NCBI GenBank assembly: GCA_010093485.1
Contig: MU001504.1
Span: forward strand, 999,769-1,063,768
Direction of reading: 5' to 3'
DNA: 64,000 bases
DNA from: Karstenula rhodostoma CBS 690.94
Lineage: Eukaryota > Ascomycota > Dothideomycetes > Pleosporales > Didymosphaeriaceae
Positions 44,669 to 56,302 of the stretch are shown here, piece by piece. A program made the position numbers and the translations under genes. The notes beneath the pieces were generated by a model. The model saw only the letters and a list, made by a program, of their open reading frames with translations, was not told the DNA's origin and did not search any database. Numbering within the stretch: position 1 is the stretch's first letter; every line of letters starts with the position of its first letter.

Positions 44669-47600
44669 CTACGATGTTACATTGTACTCATCGATCACGC
44701 TGACCGGCTTCACGAACTTCCCCAGCGGCTTGTACTCCAGATGGTCCAACCCGAAACCTTTCGGTCCTCCTATCTCGATGCCCCTAGGCGTAGTCCACCG
44801 TTCGCTCGCCGTAAGGCCAATCACCAGTACCAGTAACCCATAGCGATATTCAGGTGTCCCAATGGCTTCACCATTCTGCGCATCTATAACCGATATGAGG
44901 TCTGGTACAATAGCCAGCACATCCTCATTTTTCTCATCGCCTGTCTTGCTCTCCACGCCCTCGTGTAACCGGACTGCAGCAATGTTTTCGTTCTTGAAGG
45001 GGATCTTGATCTTGCCAGTAAACTCCGTACCATCAGTGCCCTCGACAATGACTTCGCCATAGATGTGGCCCATCCAAAGCTTGCGCTCTACGCCAACAAT
45101 CTTGCCTTTAAAGAGGACACGTCCCGTCTCCGGACCTCCCACAGCATCGATAATCGACTCGGCGACATTATCGATACGGTTCTCTTTCCGCGCGCGAGCC
45201 ACTTGTCGGCCGATTCTCCAGGATAGCGAAATTGTATGCTCAACTGCCCATCTCCGGGTCTCTGCGCCCGTCACTGGGCCATCGGCAGTGCCTACGTGGG
45301 ATCCCATTTGACTCAGCGCAGCTCTGATTACTTGTTCGACTTTCAAGTCGCTCGTCGCAGTCGGCATGTATAAGACGTTGCCGTTCCCATCTGCCACAGA
45401 GACAGGCGCGAATACGATTTCTCTCTCGCCGAACACAACAGGAGTTGTCTGCCACTTCGTCGGATAAGCACGTCCCATCCAGTCACCATCGACGCATGGA
45501 ATATCCATGTTAGATGACGCACCCAGTACCAAGCCTTGAAGTCCGTTGGAACCGCCGATCTCTAATGGTATGATGTGCGTTGCGCGTCCGCCCGGGAAGA
45601 GTTTGTACATGTGCTCTTGGGCATCCATCATCCTATATGGTGTGTCAGTAATGCTTCTCGCACGGCTACCAATTGCGATGACAATGGAACTTACTCGTCC
45701 CCGGCCAGTTTCTCGATGCCGACAGTAGGACTTCCTGCGCCACCCCCACTCCCTATCCGGTCACTATCCTCCAGGTCATCTGGGCTCACAACGCGTATGG
45801 TAGCGCCGTTTCGCAGCATTTGGCGCACCCGCAGCATAGTAGAGTAAGGCGAGCCACCTCCGCCGGTCCCCAAGATGTAGCATCCGATGGTGATCCACTG
45901 AAGGTCGGTTTCAGAAATATGCCATTCTCGCTTCAGTACTTTTGGCCGGTAGCTTGAGAAATCTACATCCACCGCCATGTCCTGTTCAACGTTTGTCGCT
46001 TCAGTGGATGGAGGAGTGCTACTGCCAGGCGAATAGCTTGGCTCTGAACCCTCTTCGTGAGCAGATTCGATATGCAACATAGCAAAGTCTGCTGATCGTT
46101 CATAATCGAAGTCTCCGGCTGCTCTCACGATAAAGCGAGTCTTATGCGCGATGTACGGCAGCGGCAGTGATTCTACCTCGACGACCTCGACAGAGTCTGC
46201 TGAGGCGCCTGCTTCGACTGTCCTTCGTTTGGCCTCCTCTTCTATCTCGGCTTGCAGCTCTTTGGGACTAGTCTTCTCGGTGGACTTCACCGTGTCGATC
46301 ACGGCGCTTACTCGTGCCATCGCAGCTCCGATTGCGTTAGCAACGCCCGACCACTCTGGTTTGATGACGCGACTTGCTCCTCTCAGCTCGTCGGGCGCGA
46401 TTACAGCACCTCCACCAACAAGCAGTACAGGAAGGTCTTCGGGAGAGGTTTTCATGGTGTCGATGATCTCTTCAAGCATGCGTTTCGTTTCCGCTTTGAA
46501 AGCATCAATGTCGTCGCCTTCCAGCTGTCCTCGGACCTTGCTTGGATCCCCAATCGAAAGGTCTTTAGCAGCTGCGACCGTGTAATCCGTTGCTGTCGGT
46601 ACGTCTCCACCGAAGACCAAAGCTTTCTCTGGGAGCTTATAGCCGACAGACTCTGGCCCAACATGCAGCTTTCCATCTACCCTGCGCACGAGTGAACCGC
46701 CGCCCAAGCCGATACTTTTCACATCGGGATAAGAAAAGTTCATCCGGACGCCAGAAAGCTCAGAGTACGCAGCCTGTTGCCTTGGGAAGCCGTTGGCGAG
46801 GAGCAGCCCTACGTCTGTCGTGGTGCCGCCGACATCGACTACCATCATCGCCTCGCCATGGTCCTGCTTGCCAACCAGAAAGGCAGCTCCACGCATGCTG
46901 TTCGTTGGGCCTGAGCTGAAGGTGCGGATTGGTAGGCGTGCAGCTGCATCTCCAGAAAGGATTGTGCCGTCGTTTTGCGTGATGAATACGGGACAGTCCA
47001 AGCCAAGCTTCTTGATGGGTTCTTGAAACGAAGCTATTGTCCGTCGTGCAAATGAAAGCACAGAGGCGTTCAAGATGGCGGCGTTTTCCCGCTCCAGGAA
47101 TCCCAGGTTCGCTACTGTCTTGCTCAACACAATGTCGACATTGCCCAGTTCCCTCTTGACGATTTCAGCTGCTCTTTCTTCCTGCTTCTCTACCGTATCG
47201 ATAGGTGAAAAGATTCCGATGATGACGATGCTGCTAATTCCCTTCTCCTTGATGATCTTGCATTGTTCGACAATCTCAGCTTCTCGAATGTCGGAGATGA
47301 GGTTGCTGTCAACTTCGAGACCACCTTTAAGCAGCGCATGATGCCCGAGTATCAGATTGTGTAGAGGGGTGGGCCAGTCGATGCAGGGTGGCGCATGCTT
47401 GCTAAAGGGGGCACCGAGTCGAATGACAGCAACGCGGGAAAGGCGTGTATGATCCCTTGTTATCACTGCATTGACAAAGTGGGTAGTTCCAATGGTCACG
47501 CTTGCTACTGATGATGGCTCAATCGATGCGGATTTGAACATCGTCGTGATTGCCGCCGCGATGCCATGGCTGGGGTCTGTAGTCGTTGGCGCTTTGTGCC

Positions 47601-47878
47601 TACAATCGTGATCAGTGATGCACCGCAAGTAGATGCCTTCGTGTTCATAGCCCGAGATAGGCATGGGGTCACATTTCATCGCTTGTGATATTGACGGCTC
47701 TCACTCACCATGCGACTATACCCCTGCCAGCCTCTTGCGATTTTGTGGGCTCAAGAATCACCCCGTCAGTGTTCGTGCTGAGAACATATTAGTCGGTTTG
47801 GGGCGGAGGCGAGGTATTCACTCACCCACCGACATCTACGCCGATTCGTAGGCTTCTTTGCCCAGACACAGCACCCAT
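44669..47878 (-). CDS. Hydantoinase/oxoprolinase-DUF917 fusion protein
   Basis: ATP-dependent cyclic-amide hydrolase family (hydantoinase A, 5-oxoprolinase). Exons 47878-47826, 47777-47709, 47599-45695 and 45632-44669 give 996 residues. The N-terminal actin-like ATP site IGVDVGGTNTDGVIL is assembled across the first intron. The Hydant_A_N part runs to about 190. Hydantoinase_A follows, with MMVVDVGGTTTDVGLL as its second phosphate loop and SIGLGGGSLVRR after it. LLVGGGAVIAPDEL ends this domain. A Ser/Glu-rich linker joins DUF917 (about 620-980), which begins WITIGCYILGTGGGGSPYSTM. The substrate is a ring amide such as a hydantoin or oxoproline, not resolved by sequence. It is head to head with an NCS1 permease. 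Confidence 0.92.
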
Positions 47879-48303
47879 GGTCGAGATTGTTACCTCGAGT
47901 AATGGCGGGGAGAAGAGGGGAATAAGCAGCTCGGAATAGCTTGATCAGATAAGATACGTCACAGCCGAAAATCGGACGGTAAAACCCCGAGGTGGGGTAG
48001 ACAACCCACAGCTCCACTATCCCTAAACTTGACCCCAAGCCGTTGCATCACAGGGAACACCTCGATTCTTATTCGACGAATCGTCACATTCACTGCTACG
48101 CGCTTTATCAATCAGAAAATCATCGTAACCCCGCACTAGCTCTTTACTCGTATCACAACTACTGATCTGCACGTTGAGATAAGCGCAACAGCAGCTCGCC
48201 TAACTTTGTTTATCATGCGTTCCAATCCCGTATCATTGGATGCCACAGGCGGTGCTCTCTTCATGTTCCTCTTCACCCCTCCGATTTGACACCAAGCTAC
48301 ACC
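47879..48303. promoter_or_regulatory. Shared promoter of hydantoinase and NCS1 permease with four GATA-factor sites
   Basis: The 425 bp between the two opposing ATGs contain four matches to HGATAR: AGATAA at 47947-47952, TGATAA on the minus strand at 48105-48110 and again at 48210-48215, and AGATAA at 48177-48182. AreA/NIT2-type GATA factors activate nitrogen-catabolic genes through such sites. About one match would be expected by chance in this length. Confidence 0.5.
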
Positions 48304-50094
48304 ATGGCCATCCGCCAGCGCTTCGCGGCCTTGAACGAGAGTGTTCGGCTACAGGGCGATGCAGCACAGCACGAGCAGACAGATGCCTGGAGCAATCGCG
48401 ATCTCATCCCCCTGCCCCCCTCGCGGAGGACCTGGGGCTGGTTCAACTTCTTCGGCTTCTGGTCCATAGCCTCTCTAAACCTCACCAACTGGCAGACACC
48501 GAATACATATCTGAGTAGGTCCCCGTGAGAAAGAACAAGTTCTTCGTTCTGATAAAACACAGCGCAGGGCCTCTCAGTACGCCAGGCTATGCTGGTTATC
48601 GTTGTCGGCCGCGTGCTAATCGCTATGTTCTCGACTTTGATAGCGTGGGCAGGTCTGAAGTGGCACATCGGCTTTACGGTTCAAAACCGATACTCATGGG
48701 GACTGAGGGCAAGCTACATCCCACTTTTGCAGCGCATCCTTCTGAACTTCATCTGGAATGCGGTCCAGTGCTGGAACGGAGGCCGATTATGCGCAGTCTG
48801 CATTACTGCGATTTGGCCCTCGTTTGCACGGATCGAGAACACATTTGGCGCGGACATGCCAACGACTACCTACGAATTCATTGGCTTCGTAGTTTTCTGG
48901 TTTCTCTCAACGCCGTTCCTGTGGCTTAGACCAGAAAAGTTCAGGATCCCGTTTTTCATCGTGTGCACGTGGTGTAGCGCTGGCATGTTGGCTTGGATGA
49001 TTTGGGCGCTGGCTGTTGCAAAAGGCGTAGGGCCCCTCTGGAATACAGGTCAGCAAATACCGACCGGGTCATCCTGGAGTTCGTCGTGGCTCATCATGGC
49101 TGGGATCAATCAGTCTATTGGCGGCCTCGCGGCCGGGATTACAAACGGCTCGGACTTTTCGCGATATGCTTCAGCTCGCAGACACTACGTTATCGGCACC
49201 ATTACCAGCTGTCTGATCACTGGAATTCTAGTGTCGCTGGTTGGACTGGTCACTGCTTCAGCTGCACAGAAGATCTACGGCGAGACGTATTGGAATCCTC
49301 CCGACCTGCTTATGGTCATGATGGACAACGGCAACGGCTCATCGAAGGCACGCGCCGGGGTGTTTTTTCTCTCAGCAGGCTTCGCATTCACCGCGATGTT
49401 CGAGAACATATGCGGCAACACCATTGCAGGCGGCATCGATTTGGCCGGCCTGTTTCCGCGCTATATCGACATCCGACGGGGCGCCATCATCACGTTCCTT
49501 GCCGCCTGGATCGTCCAGCCCTGGCAGCTGATCAACCGCGCGACGACATTCATTGCTGTCCTGTCTTCCTTCTCCGTGTTCCTGGCCCCCATGATTGGGA
49601 TAATGGCGTGTGATTACTACATCCTTCGCAAACGGAAAGTGAGACTCAGCCATCTCTACCGCACCGAAGATTCCTCGTACTACTTCTGGAAAGGGATCAA
49701 TTGGCGCGCAATCCCAGCGTGGGTTTGTGGATGGGCGCCCACAATCGGCGGGCTCATCGTGACTGTCCGCATGGACGCGAATCCGTCGAGACCACTGCTG
49801 CAACTATACTATATGGCCTTCCTTATCGGTAAACATTCATACCTTCTAGCCCCATATCATACACTAATAATACCAGGCTTCTTCATCAGCGGAACAATAT
49901 TCTACCTGCTCAACCTCGCCTTCCCAGTCCCCGACATGGACCAGATGGATGATGTCGACATATACGGCACATTCACCGCGGCAGAAGCACGCAGGCTGGG
50001 CGTCGCGCCCCTTACTACCCTGGTTGGGATTACGGGCAAAGAAGAGTACGTCCAGACGTCGGTGGCTGGAGGGGAGAAAGGAGAGGGGTTTTAA
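48304..50094 (+). CDS. NCS1 nucleobase/hydantoin/allantoin permease
   Basis: Twelve-helix proton symporter of the NCS1 (Fur-like) family in the plasma membrane, importing uracil, allantoin, hydantoin or related compounds. Exons 48304-48514, 48563-49828 and 49877-50094 give 564 residues, with two 48-nt introns. The N-terminal tail NRDLIPLPPSRRTWGWFNFFGFW and NTYLTQGLSVRQAM are family hallmarks. GLAAGITNGSDFSRYA in helix 5-6 is the substrate- and cation-binding signature. ENICGNTIAGGIDLAGLFPRYIDIRRGA and QPWQLI follow in helices 8-9. The C-terminal tail is acidic and could be a trafficking signal. The pairing with a hydantoinase suggests a cyclic ureide or imide as substrate (inference). Confidence 0.93.
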
Positions 50095-50836
50095 GGGTGG
50101 AAGGTCTAGATGCTGGTATGGGATTATTTTTTGTATGTTGGATTCTTTACATGTGAGGGTGTGTTGGGAGGTTGGGAGGTTGGGCTCAGCCGCGGGCAGT
50201 CCGTCGAGCTAATCAATCACATCATCCAACCAAGCCTCCTTCCACACAATTCTTTCCTTTCCTTTCCAGCAGACCCAACCCATACTCCCATCACCCTCCA
50301 CTTCATCAACCAGATATAACCCAGATAACCCGTCCAACTGTCCTGCCCATTTCAACCATTTCAACCCCATTATCAAACGTACCATATCCCCGACAAAAAC
50401 ACAGAAAAATCTAAACCCCATCTAAAAAGCATAACTTTGCCTTCTTCCCGAGTATCACTCTCAATACCTCCCTCCCTCCCTTTCAGCGAACCATCTCCAC
50501 AATTATCTTCCTCTTCCGCAAGCCCTGTGTTGGCGCAGCCAATGGGTTTACGGGGGATTGCTATTTGCGCAGCCGAGGGGGGTCTGTTTTTCTGTGCTAG
50601 AATTTGGGGATTGCGAGATAGGCACGTACGAAGGGGGTTGTAGAGTGGCGTTTGGGAAGATGGACGTTACTATCTATGACCAGGAGGGGAGTGACTTTGC
50701 TTCGAATGGAAATGACATGTATGCGGCTGTTGTTTGTAGGGAGGTGAGATGGGGCGTTTTGTGGTGGTGCGGGATGAGGATGAGTAGGAACAGGCTATTC
50801 GATAGTGGTAGCAGAATGTGCTATAGCAAATGAACT

Positions 50837-51010
50837 GCCTGTTGTTGGTAGTTGGATGGTAGGGTCTACGGGTTGTTTGCGGTTTAGTCGGTGAGGTTTG
50901 ACGCAGCGGGCGGGAAGTGTGGGTGGTATAGGTGAATTTCCTGTTGTTAGTAGTTGGGACGGTAGAATGTGTACAGGTTTGGGGTTTGATCGGGGAGGTT
51001 TGCACAGCTT
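50837..51010. repeat. Imperfect direct duplication, about 102-bp period
   Basis: The unit starting CCTGTTGTTGGTAGTTGG at about 50838 recurs at about 50940 as CCTGTTGTTAGTAGTTGG. Later bases also correspond (GGTTTAGTCGGTGAGGTTTG versus GGTTTGATCGGGGAGGTTTG). Two copies, roughly 75-80 percent alike by eye. Confidence 0.55.
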
Positions 51011-51083
51011 GTTCATCGCACATGCGTAACCCCTCTTATGCGTGGATGGAAACCCATCCACAAACATCACGCCCCTCACCCCT

Positions 51084-51090
51084 TATAAAA
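51084..51090 (+). promoter_or_regulatory. TATA box of the P450-like gene
   Basis: TATAAAA, 82 bp upstream of the ATG at 51166. Confidence 0.55.
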
Positions 51091-51165
51091 CCCTGCTCCC
51101 AGACAGCTCCCAAACCCACCCCAACTCGTGCACAGAACATCTGATCTGCTGCGCTCAGTACCAAC

Positions 51166-52623
51166 ATGTCGACCACGCACCTCACCTCCCAAGCCCAGCG
51201 CAAAAAAGTACACGACTACATGTCCATCATCCAATTCACCCCCAACGGAACCAAATACCACAACGCCCAAGCCGCCCGCGCCGACCCAAACCAACGCTTG
51301 ACAACCGTCTTCGGCATCGACAACGCCTTCACCACTTATGACAAAAACGCCGCCTCGGATTTCAGAAGAAAGGCAACCGTCCTGATGAACCTCGCCACCA
51401 AAAGCGCCACACTCGACGCCAGAGGAAATGTAAAAAAGGGAGACTATCCCTCGGGTGATTGGTCCGACCTCCGCGCGTGGGCGGTGGAGTACTGTAAAGA
51501 ATATAAGACGCGTCTTCCCGATCGGAAGAGGGTGAAGCTAGCGCAGATGGTGCAGTTCGTTACGCTGAAGGTGTCGCTGCGGTACCTCTTTCCTGAGCAC
51601 GCATTGAAGAGGGGTGATAGCTTTGAAGACATCGTGATGATTGGGCGGCGGATCAACGAGCTCTGGGTTGCGTCGAAGGAGGATGAAGGTCAGCTGCCGA
51701 GATGGGAGGACGAGGGGGCGTTGAATGAGGCGCTTCGACGCGTTACCACGCCAGCGCCGGGTGTTCTTTTTCGGGGCGCTGGGAACGTGCTGCGGATACT
51801 GCACAGGTTGACGTTTGGGGTGTTTGATGCGCTGGGCCCGGTGTGTATGGGGACGGCGCGGTTTCTGGGTGAGGCATGGGGGAAGGTCTGTCGCGGATGG
51901 ACAGGAGCGCCGGATCATGGTATCGCGCAAGAACCGCCTGAGCCTACGATCCCGCATCGCAACCCTATGAATTTGATACTGCCCGCCTACGAGACCATGT
52001 GGCGCGTAGTCATGCGGTGCGTCCTGGAGATGCGATACCGCAACGCAGACCGCGGTCCCGTGTGGTGCGGTGTACTGTCCACATACTTGGAGAGTCTGAA
52101 AGATCCAAACGTCATCGCCGAGCCGCACAACAGCTTCCAGGATGCTTCAGCCGACGGCGTAAGGCCTATCGATATCGTGAAGGAGGCGCTACGCCTGTAT
52201 CCACCGACGCGGCGCGTGCACCGCGTCTACGATGGTGAACGCTGCGCTGCGGATATCGAGGAGTGCCAGCGCTTCCCGCTGCTGGGCGGACGGGACGCAC
52301 TTGTCTTTCGTCCGGAGCGTTGGCAGGATATATGTCCCGAGGAGAGCGTGAGGAGGGACAGAGAGGGATCGAAAGCAGCAAGAACGGCGTTAAAAGAAGC
52401 GGAAGAGAAAGCCGGGTTTTTCCCGTTCGCGCATTGGTGCCCTGCTGGGAAGGGGGGCACGCATGGCTTTGGGCTCAAGATGGTAGGGCTTTTGGTCGCT
52501 GTTATCTGCGCGGAGATTGATGAGAGTTGGGAGGTAGACGGGTATGGGGAACTGCTCGATAGAAATCAGCCATTGAGCGCAGAGCGTACGGCGTACGAGG
52601 ATTTAGAGCTGATGAAACCGTAA
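51166..52623 (+). CDS. Divergent soluble cytochrome P450-like protein
   Basis: Intronless, 485 residues. P450 landmarks: the ExxR motif in KEALRLYPPTRRVHRVY (about 345), the PERF-like segment FRPERWQD, and a cysteine-ligand region FFPFAHWCPAGKGGTHGFGLKMVGLLVA near residue 425. The canonical FxxGxRxCxG is altered: the Cys is followed by Pro-Ala, as in a fungal subgroup with CPA at this site. No N-terminal membrane anchor is present, so the protein should be soluble. The oxygen-activating I-helix AGxxT is not obvious. It may bind haem but lack classical monooxygenase chemistry. A TATA box 82 bp upstream supports the start. Confidence 0.75.
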   Translation: MSTTHLTSQAQRKKVHDYMSIIQFTPNGTKYHNAQAARADPNQRLTTVFGIDNAFTTYDKNAASDFRRKATVLMNLATKSATLDARGNVKKGDYPSGDWSDLRAWAVEYCKEYKTRLPDRKRVKLAQMVQFVTLKVSLRYLFPEHALKRGDSFEDIVMIGRRINELWVASKEDEGQLPRWEDEGALNEALRRVTTPAPGVLFRGAGNVLRILHRLTFGVFDALGPVCMGTARFLGEAWGKVCRGWTGAPDHGIAQEPPEPTIPHRNPMNLILPAYETMWRVVMRCVLEMRYRNADRGPVWCGVLSTYLESLKDPNVIAEPHNSFQDASADGVRPIDIVKEALRLYPPTRRVHRVYDGERCAADIEECQRFPLLGGRDALVFRPERWQDICPEESVRRDREGSKAARTALKEAEEKAGFFPFAHWCPAGKGGTHGFGLKMVGLLVAVICAEIDESWEVDGYGELLDRNQPLSAERTAYEDLELMKP

Positions 52624-53305
52624 TAGCTCTCGTCATTGACAACATTGCAGCGAGGTGGTCGGGTGGGGTGGTTTGGGATTGAGGGGTGATTTGTGTGACC
52701 GGAGAGAGGACGATTACATCAAGGGCTGGCTAGCGGCCATAGCTTAATTCAACACATGGGACTGGGCTTTTTTTGATTTCATTAATAGTGTGTATTGTCA
52801 AAGTATCCACATAAGAACGTGAAACTTCCTCTCGGAGCGACTGTTAGACCTGGGGCGTGGGTGAAGGTTTGCGGTGGGTGGTGATGCTAGCAACGTTTTC
52901 AACGACTGGAGCGGACAGGTGCTCTCAACCGCAGAGCCATGCAGGGTGGTATGACTTTCACGCTACGTTATTGTTCTGTACCATATTACCAACAGCACGA
53001 ACAAGTTCCAAAGAATCCACGAGCGTAAAGGACAATCCTCCGCCATCAGCGCTTGCAAACTGCGATCGCGTTGCATATATGCATCTTACAGTCAGCAGAA
53101 ACGTATGATTTCCATCGAAATCTACACTTTACAATTGCCATTCGCGAACCGTGCCGTCCGCCAGCCCAACCGACAGGCTAGAACCTCAGCCAAAGCGCCG
53201 CCAAGCCTACCCAAACGCATCCGCCCGTCAGTCCGACGAGCAACATAAGTGTACATGGTCATGATACAGATCTTTTCGCTTCCGCAGCCATATCACCCGC
53301 TGCCT
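52624..53305. other. intergenic between two 3' ends
   Basis: 682 bases between the 3' ends of the P450-like and PTA1 genes. Nothing recognised. Confidence 0.5.
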
Positions 53306-55965
53306 CTATGCCGCAGCCTGCACCTCGGCCACGGCCACGGCAGACCCGTTGGACTCCTCCCTCTTCACCTCGCCGCCCTCGCCGCTGCCCGCCTCGGCCA
53401 GAACCTCGGGCCGCCACACCTTCAACAGCGCCCCCGCCTTTGCCTTCGCGCGGTCGTTCTCCCGGTACAGCTCTGCCGCAATCTGCACCACCATGTCCTT
53501 GACAGGCGGCCGGAACATGTGCAGGTACTGCAGGACCTGTGTCGCGAGGCCGACGCGCTCGGGGTCCTGCGCCACCGTCTTCATGCGGGAGAGGATCTCG
53601 TAGTCGAGGGTGGGGAGCTCCGAGTACAAGCGGATGAGGCCCTTGTCTGAGGGCGCGACGTACGGGAGGATGCCGTCGATGAGGCGGAGGGCGCAGCGCT
53701 GGTAGTGGCCCTTTGGAGGAGGTAGGCCGTTTGTGGTGGATTTCGGGGATGTGGTTGCGGACTGTGCGAGGATGGCGTCGTTGTACCATTCCTCGTTCAG
53801 CCAGGAGACGGCCACGTCGATGCGCTTTTTCCAGTCGCGGATGACATAGTCGTACAGGAGGTCTCGTATTGTGTCGCTGATGGACAGGTTTCCTTTGATG
53901 TTCTTCACGGCGTACTCGTCTTTGATGCCGTCGTCTGGGTCATCTAGGCCGACGCTTGCGCGTGAAGCCAGCCGTGAGGCGATGGTGATCCAAGCGTCCC
54001 TTCCGTAGTCGCGTGCCGCGAGGCGGTTGAAACCACCTTTTGTGGCCTTGACTTTTTCTTCGAGCTCACCTATCAGCCCAAATGTGCGCCGTACCGCTAG
54101 CTCGCCGTGTTGCTGTACCTCTTCCGGTGAGAGACGAGGAGGTTCAGGCAGTTTGAAGGCTGCTGGTGCAACGTGTGTGATGTCTCCGGTGCTGTCAAGT
54201 CTGTTCGCAACTTGCTCAGCGTCCTCTGGCTCGTAATCGTCTGGCTCATACTCGTCCTCGTCGGCAGGTACAGAGGGCTGTTGTCTCGACATAGAATGAC
54301 TGAGTGTAAGGTAGCGACTACGGACGACCTGTGGAAGAGCATAGTGTTAGCAGGTTTCTACCATGAGACAAAATTATGGTGTTGGAGTGGGAAGATTGGG
54401 TGGTTCCCAAAGCAAGGGTCACGTGAGCTCGCGTTCACACCTGACCTCGGAAACTCCGCTTCCGACGGGGGGTAGCCGTGATCTTGGCAAGCACCACGCA
54501 TTTCACGTACATTGGTAGCTTCAAGAAGCTTCTTCTCGTCAATCGACTGCAAAATGGGTATGAGGATCTGCTGAACAAGTGCAGGATCCTGAAACATCTT
54601 GACATCAAAGTTCGCAGCAGCGTTCTCTGGATCTATGGTGAACAACTGACGATAGCTCACGGGACCAGGAGGCAGAGGGGGTACTGTTGCAGCGAGCGTT
54701 GGAGGTTGAGCACCCAAACGCTGTCGCTTTGCAGGGTCTAAACCGTCAGTGGGTTCAGTAGGAGCTGGCCGTTTGCGGCTGCTCTCCTCCATTATATCCT
54801 GTCGCATACGATGCATACGCTCCAAGAAATGCTGTATCCGACCGTTGTTGGGATCATTTGGCCGCTCAGTGGTGTTCCTATCTAGGTAAGTTTCGTGCAC
54901 GGAGGTGCCATATGACAGCAGAGCATACCTCTTGAGGATGTTCACAAGCAGAGCTCGTGTTGTGCGCTCTATGGCCTTCATGCTGACCTTGTTCTTGGGT
55001 GTCGTGGGCGAATTTGCTAGCTTGAGTGGATTGAAGTTCAGCACGCTGTTCAGGACCTTGTTCGCGACAACCGGTCGTCGATGGATCAGGACACCCAAGC
55101 TGTTGAGCACAGAGGTGACCAACAAAGCATCACTGTATCCGGTCAGATATGTCCCGCCACTCGGTGCCATGCTATCTGACCTATGATCTCCATGTATGAT
55201 ATCTAGCAATCGATCTAGCAAGCCGTGCCCTTCAGCTTCGAGGTGTACGTATGTCAAGAGCGGATGATCGCGGGGTACGAGGGCGAGCGAAACGTCGCTG
55301 TGATGGGGCCGCTGTAGTATGTGAGCTAATTGCGCGCGTGGCCGTGGGTGTTGGCATTGTACCCTAGGATCTATCACGCCTGGTGTCTGCACGAGCACCA
55401 CCTGCTGCACGAACTTGACGCAGCATATTCGGACGCCTGGGGCGGCGGTGTTCATCCGATTCAGTATATTAGATTTGATGTCGATCATGGTCTGCCAGTG
55501 CTGTATGTCGTTGGGGTCGGAGATTCTGCAATCAAATTCAAACATGAGACAGCGTTCTCAAGCGCGCAATTACGGGGGACAGTGGCGGGTTCCAGCGTTG
55601 TCGCGCATTCCTCCACAATTCGAATCTACCTAGCCTGTAGGGGTCACTTACGTGTGCCTGTATACCAGAGGATAGACGGAAGCTGCCGCCTGCACCGCGC
55701 CCTTGATGACGCCTCGGTCGTGCACCTCATCCAGATAGTACTTGAGGGTGTCGAGAACCAGCAATGCTATGGGCTGTTTCGCTTCTGCAGACCACATGGG
55801 CGACGCAAACATCTCGGCCAGGAAGTCGGCGCCGAAGCGCTGCACCTCCAGAGAGGCATTTGAATTGGGGCCGATGAGCGGCAGCACACCGGGCATCAAG
55901 CTGGGGTAGTATTTGCTGTCGGTCAGCGCAAGCGAGCGCGCATGCTCTAGGTGAGTGTTCGCCAT
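53306..55965 (-). CDS. PTA1: mRNA cleavage and polyadenylation factor subunit Pta1 (symplekin)
   Basis: Scaffold subunit of the cleavage and polyadenylation factor, contacting Ssu72 and other subunits in the nucleus. Exons 55965-55652, 55525-54929, 54877-54511 and 54328-53306 give 766 residues. The N-terminal HEAT domain (DUF3453) spans exons 1-2, with FVQQVVLVQTPGVIDPR, SLALVPRDHPLL and LNSLGVLIHRRPVVANKVL. KRPAPTEPTDGLDPAKRQRL is the basic linker. The C-terminal part has WLNEEWYND, RLIDGILPYVAPSDKGLIRLYSELP and DPERVGLATQVLQYLHMFRPP, typical of fungal Pta1. The intron at 54878-54928 is 51 nt, stop-free and in frame, so it is easily misread as coding. A second stop-free stretch, 55133-55180 (48 nt, CTGAC branch point and CAG end, weak GTCAGA donor), may also be an intron, giving 750 residues. 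Confidence 0.9.
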
Positions 55966-56302
55966 GGTGGAGGTGTAGTGGGCAACAGTGCACGATGCGA
56001 CGGGCTTTGTTCCTGCGATGGAGATTGTATGTTGAACACGCGCCGGTGCGGCTGCGCAGGCCAGCAAACGCGCGACTAAGCTGTGATATCCTCCGCTGGG
56101 AGCAGTCTCATCCCCGGCCGCTTCTGCAGTGAAAAGAAGTTGAAGGAGCGCGTGAAGGGAAGCGGTGCATTCTACGACAACGCAAGGAAGAGAAGGAAGG
56201 GACGCTGCAGGGCTGGCGCGTGCTCGGGAAAGAGCGAGCGACGACGGGTGCCAAGGTGGGCCGTGCGCGGCGCCTCAATGGATGCATGATGCATGGCGAG
56301 AC
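55966..56302. promoter_or_regulatory. divergent promoter of PTA1 and COA3
   Basis: 337 bp between opposing ATGs, without a TATA box, as is usual for two housekeeping genes. Confidence 0.4.

Larger units (their letters stand above)
50095..51165. other. intergenic with an imperfect tandem duplication
   Basis: About 1.07 kb upstream of the P450-like gene. Frames on both strands are short and low in complexity. See the duplication and TATA entries. Confidence 0.5.

Noticed and set aside
53306..54292. Separate gene starting MSRQQPSVP
   Set aside because: Splicing 54511 to 54328 places this frame in phase with PTA1, and its WLNEEWYND and DPERVGLA segments belong to fungal Pta1.
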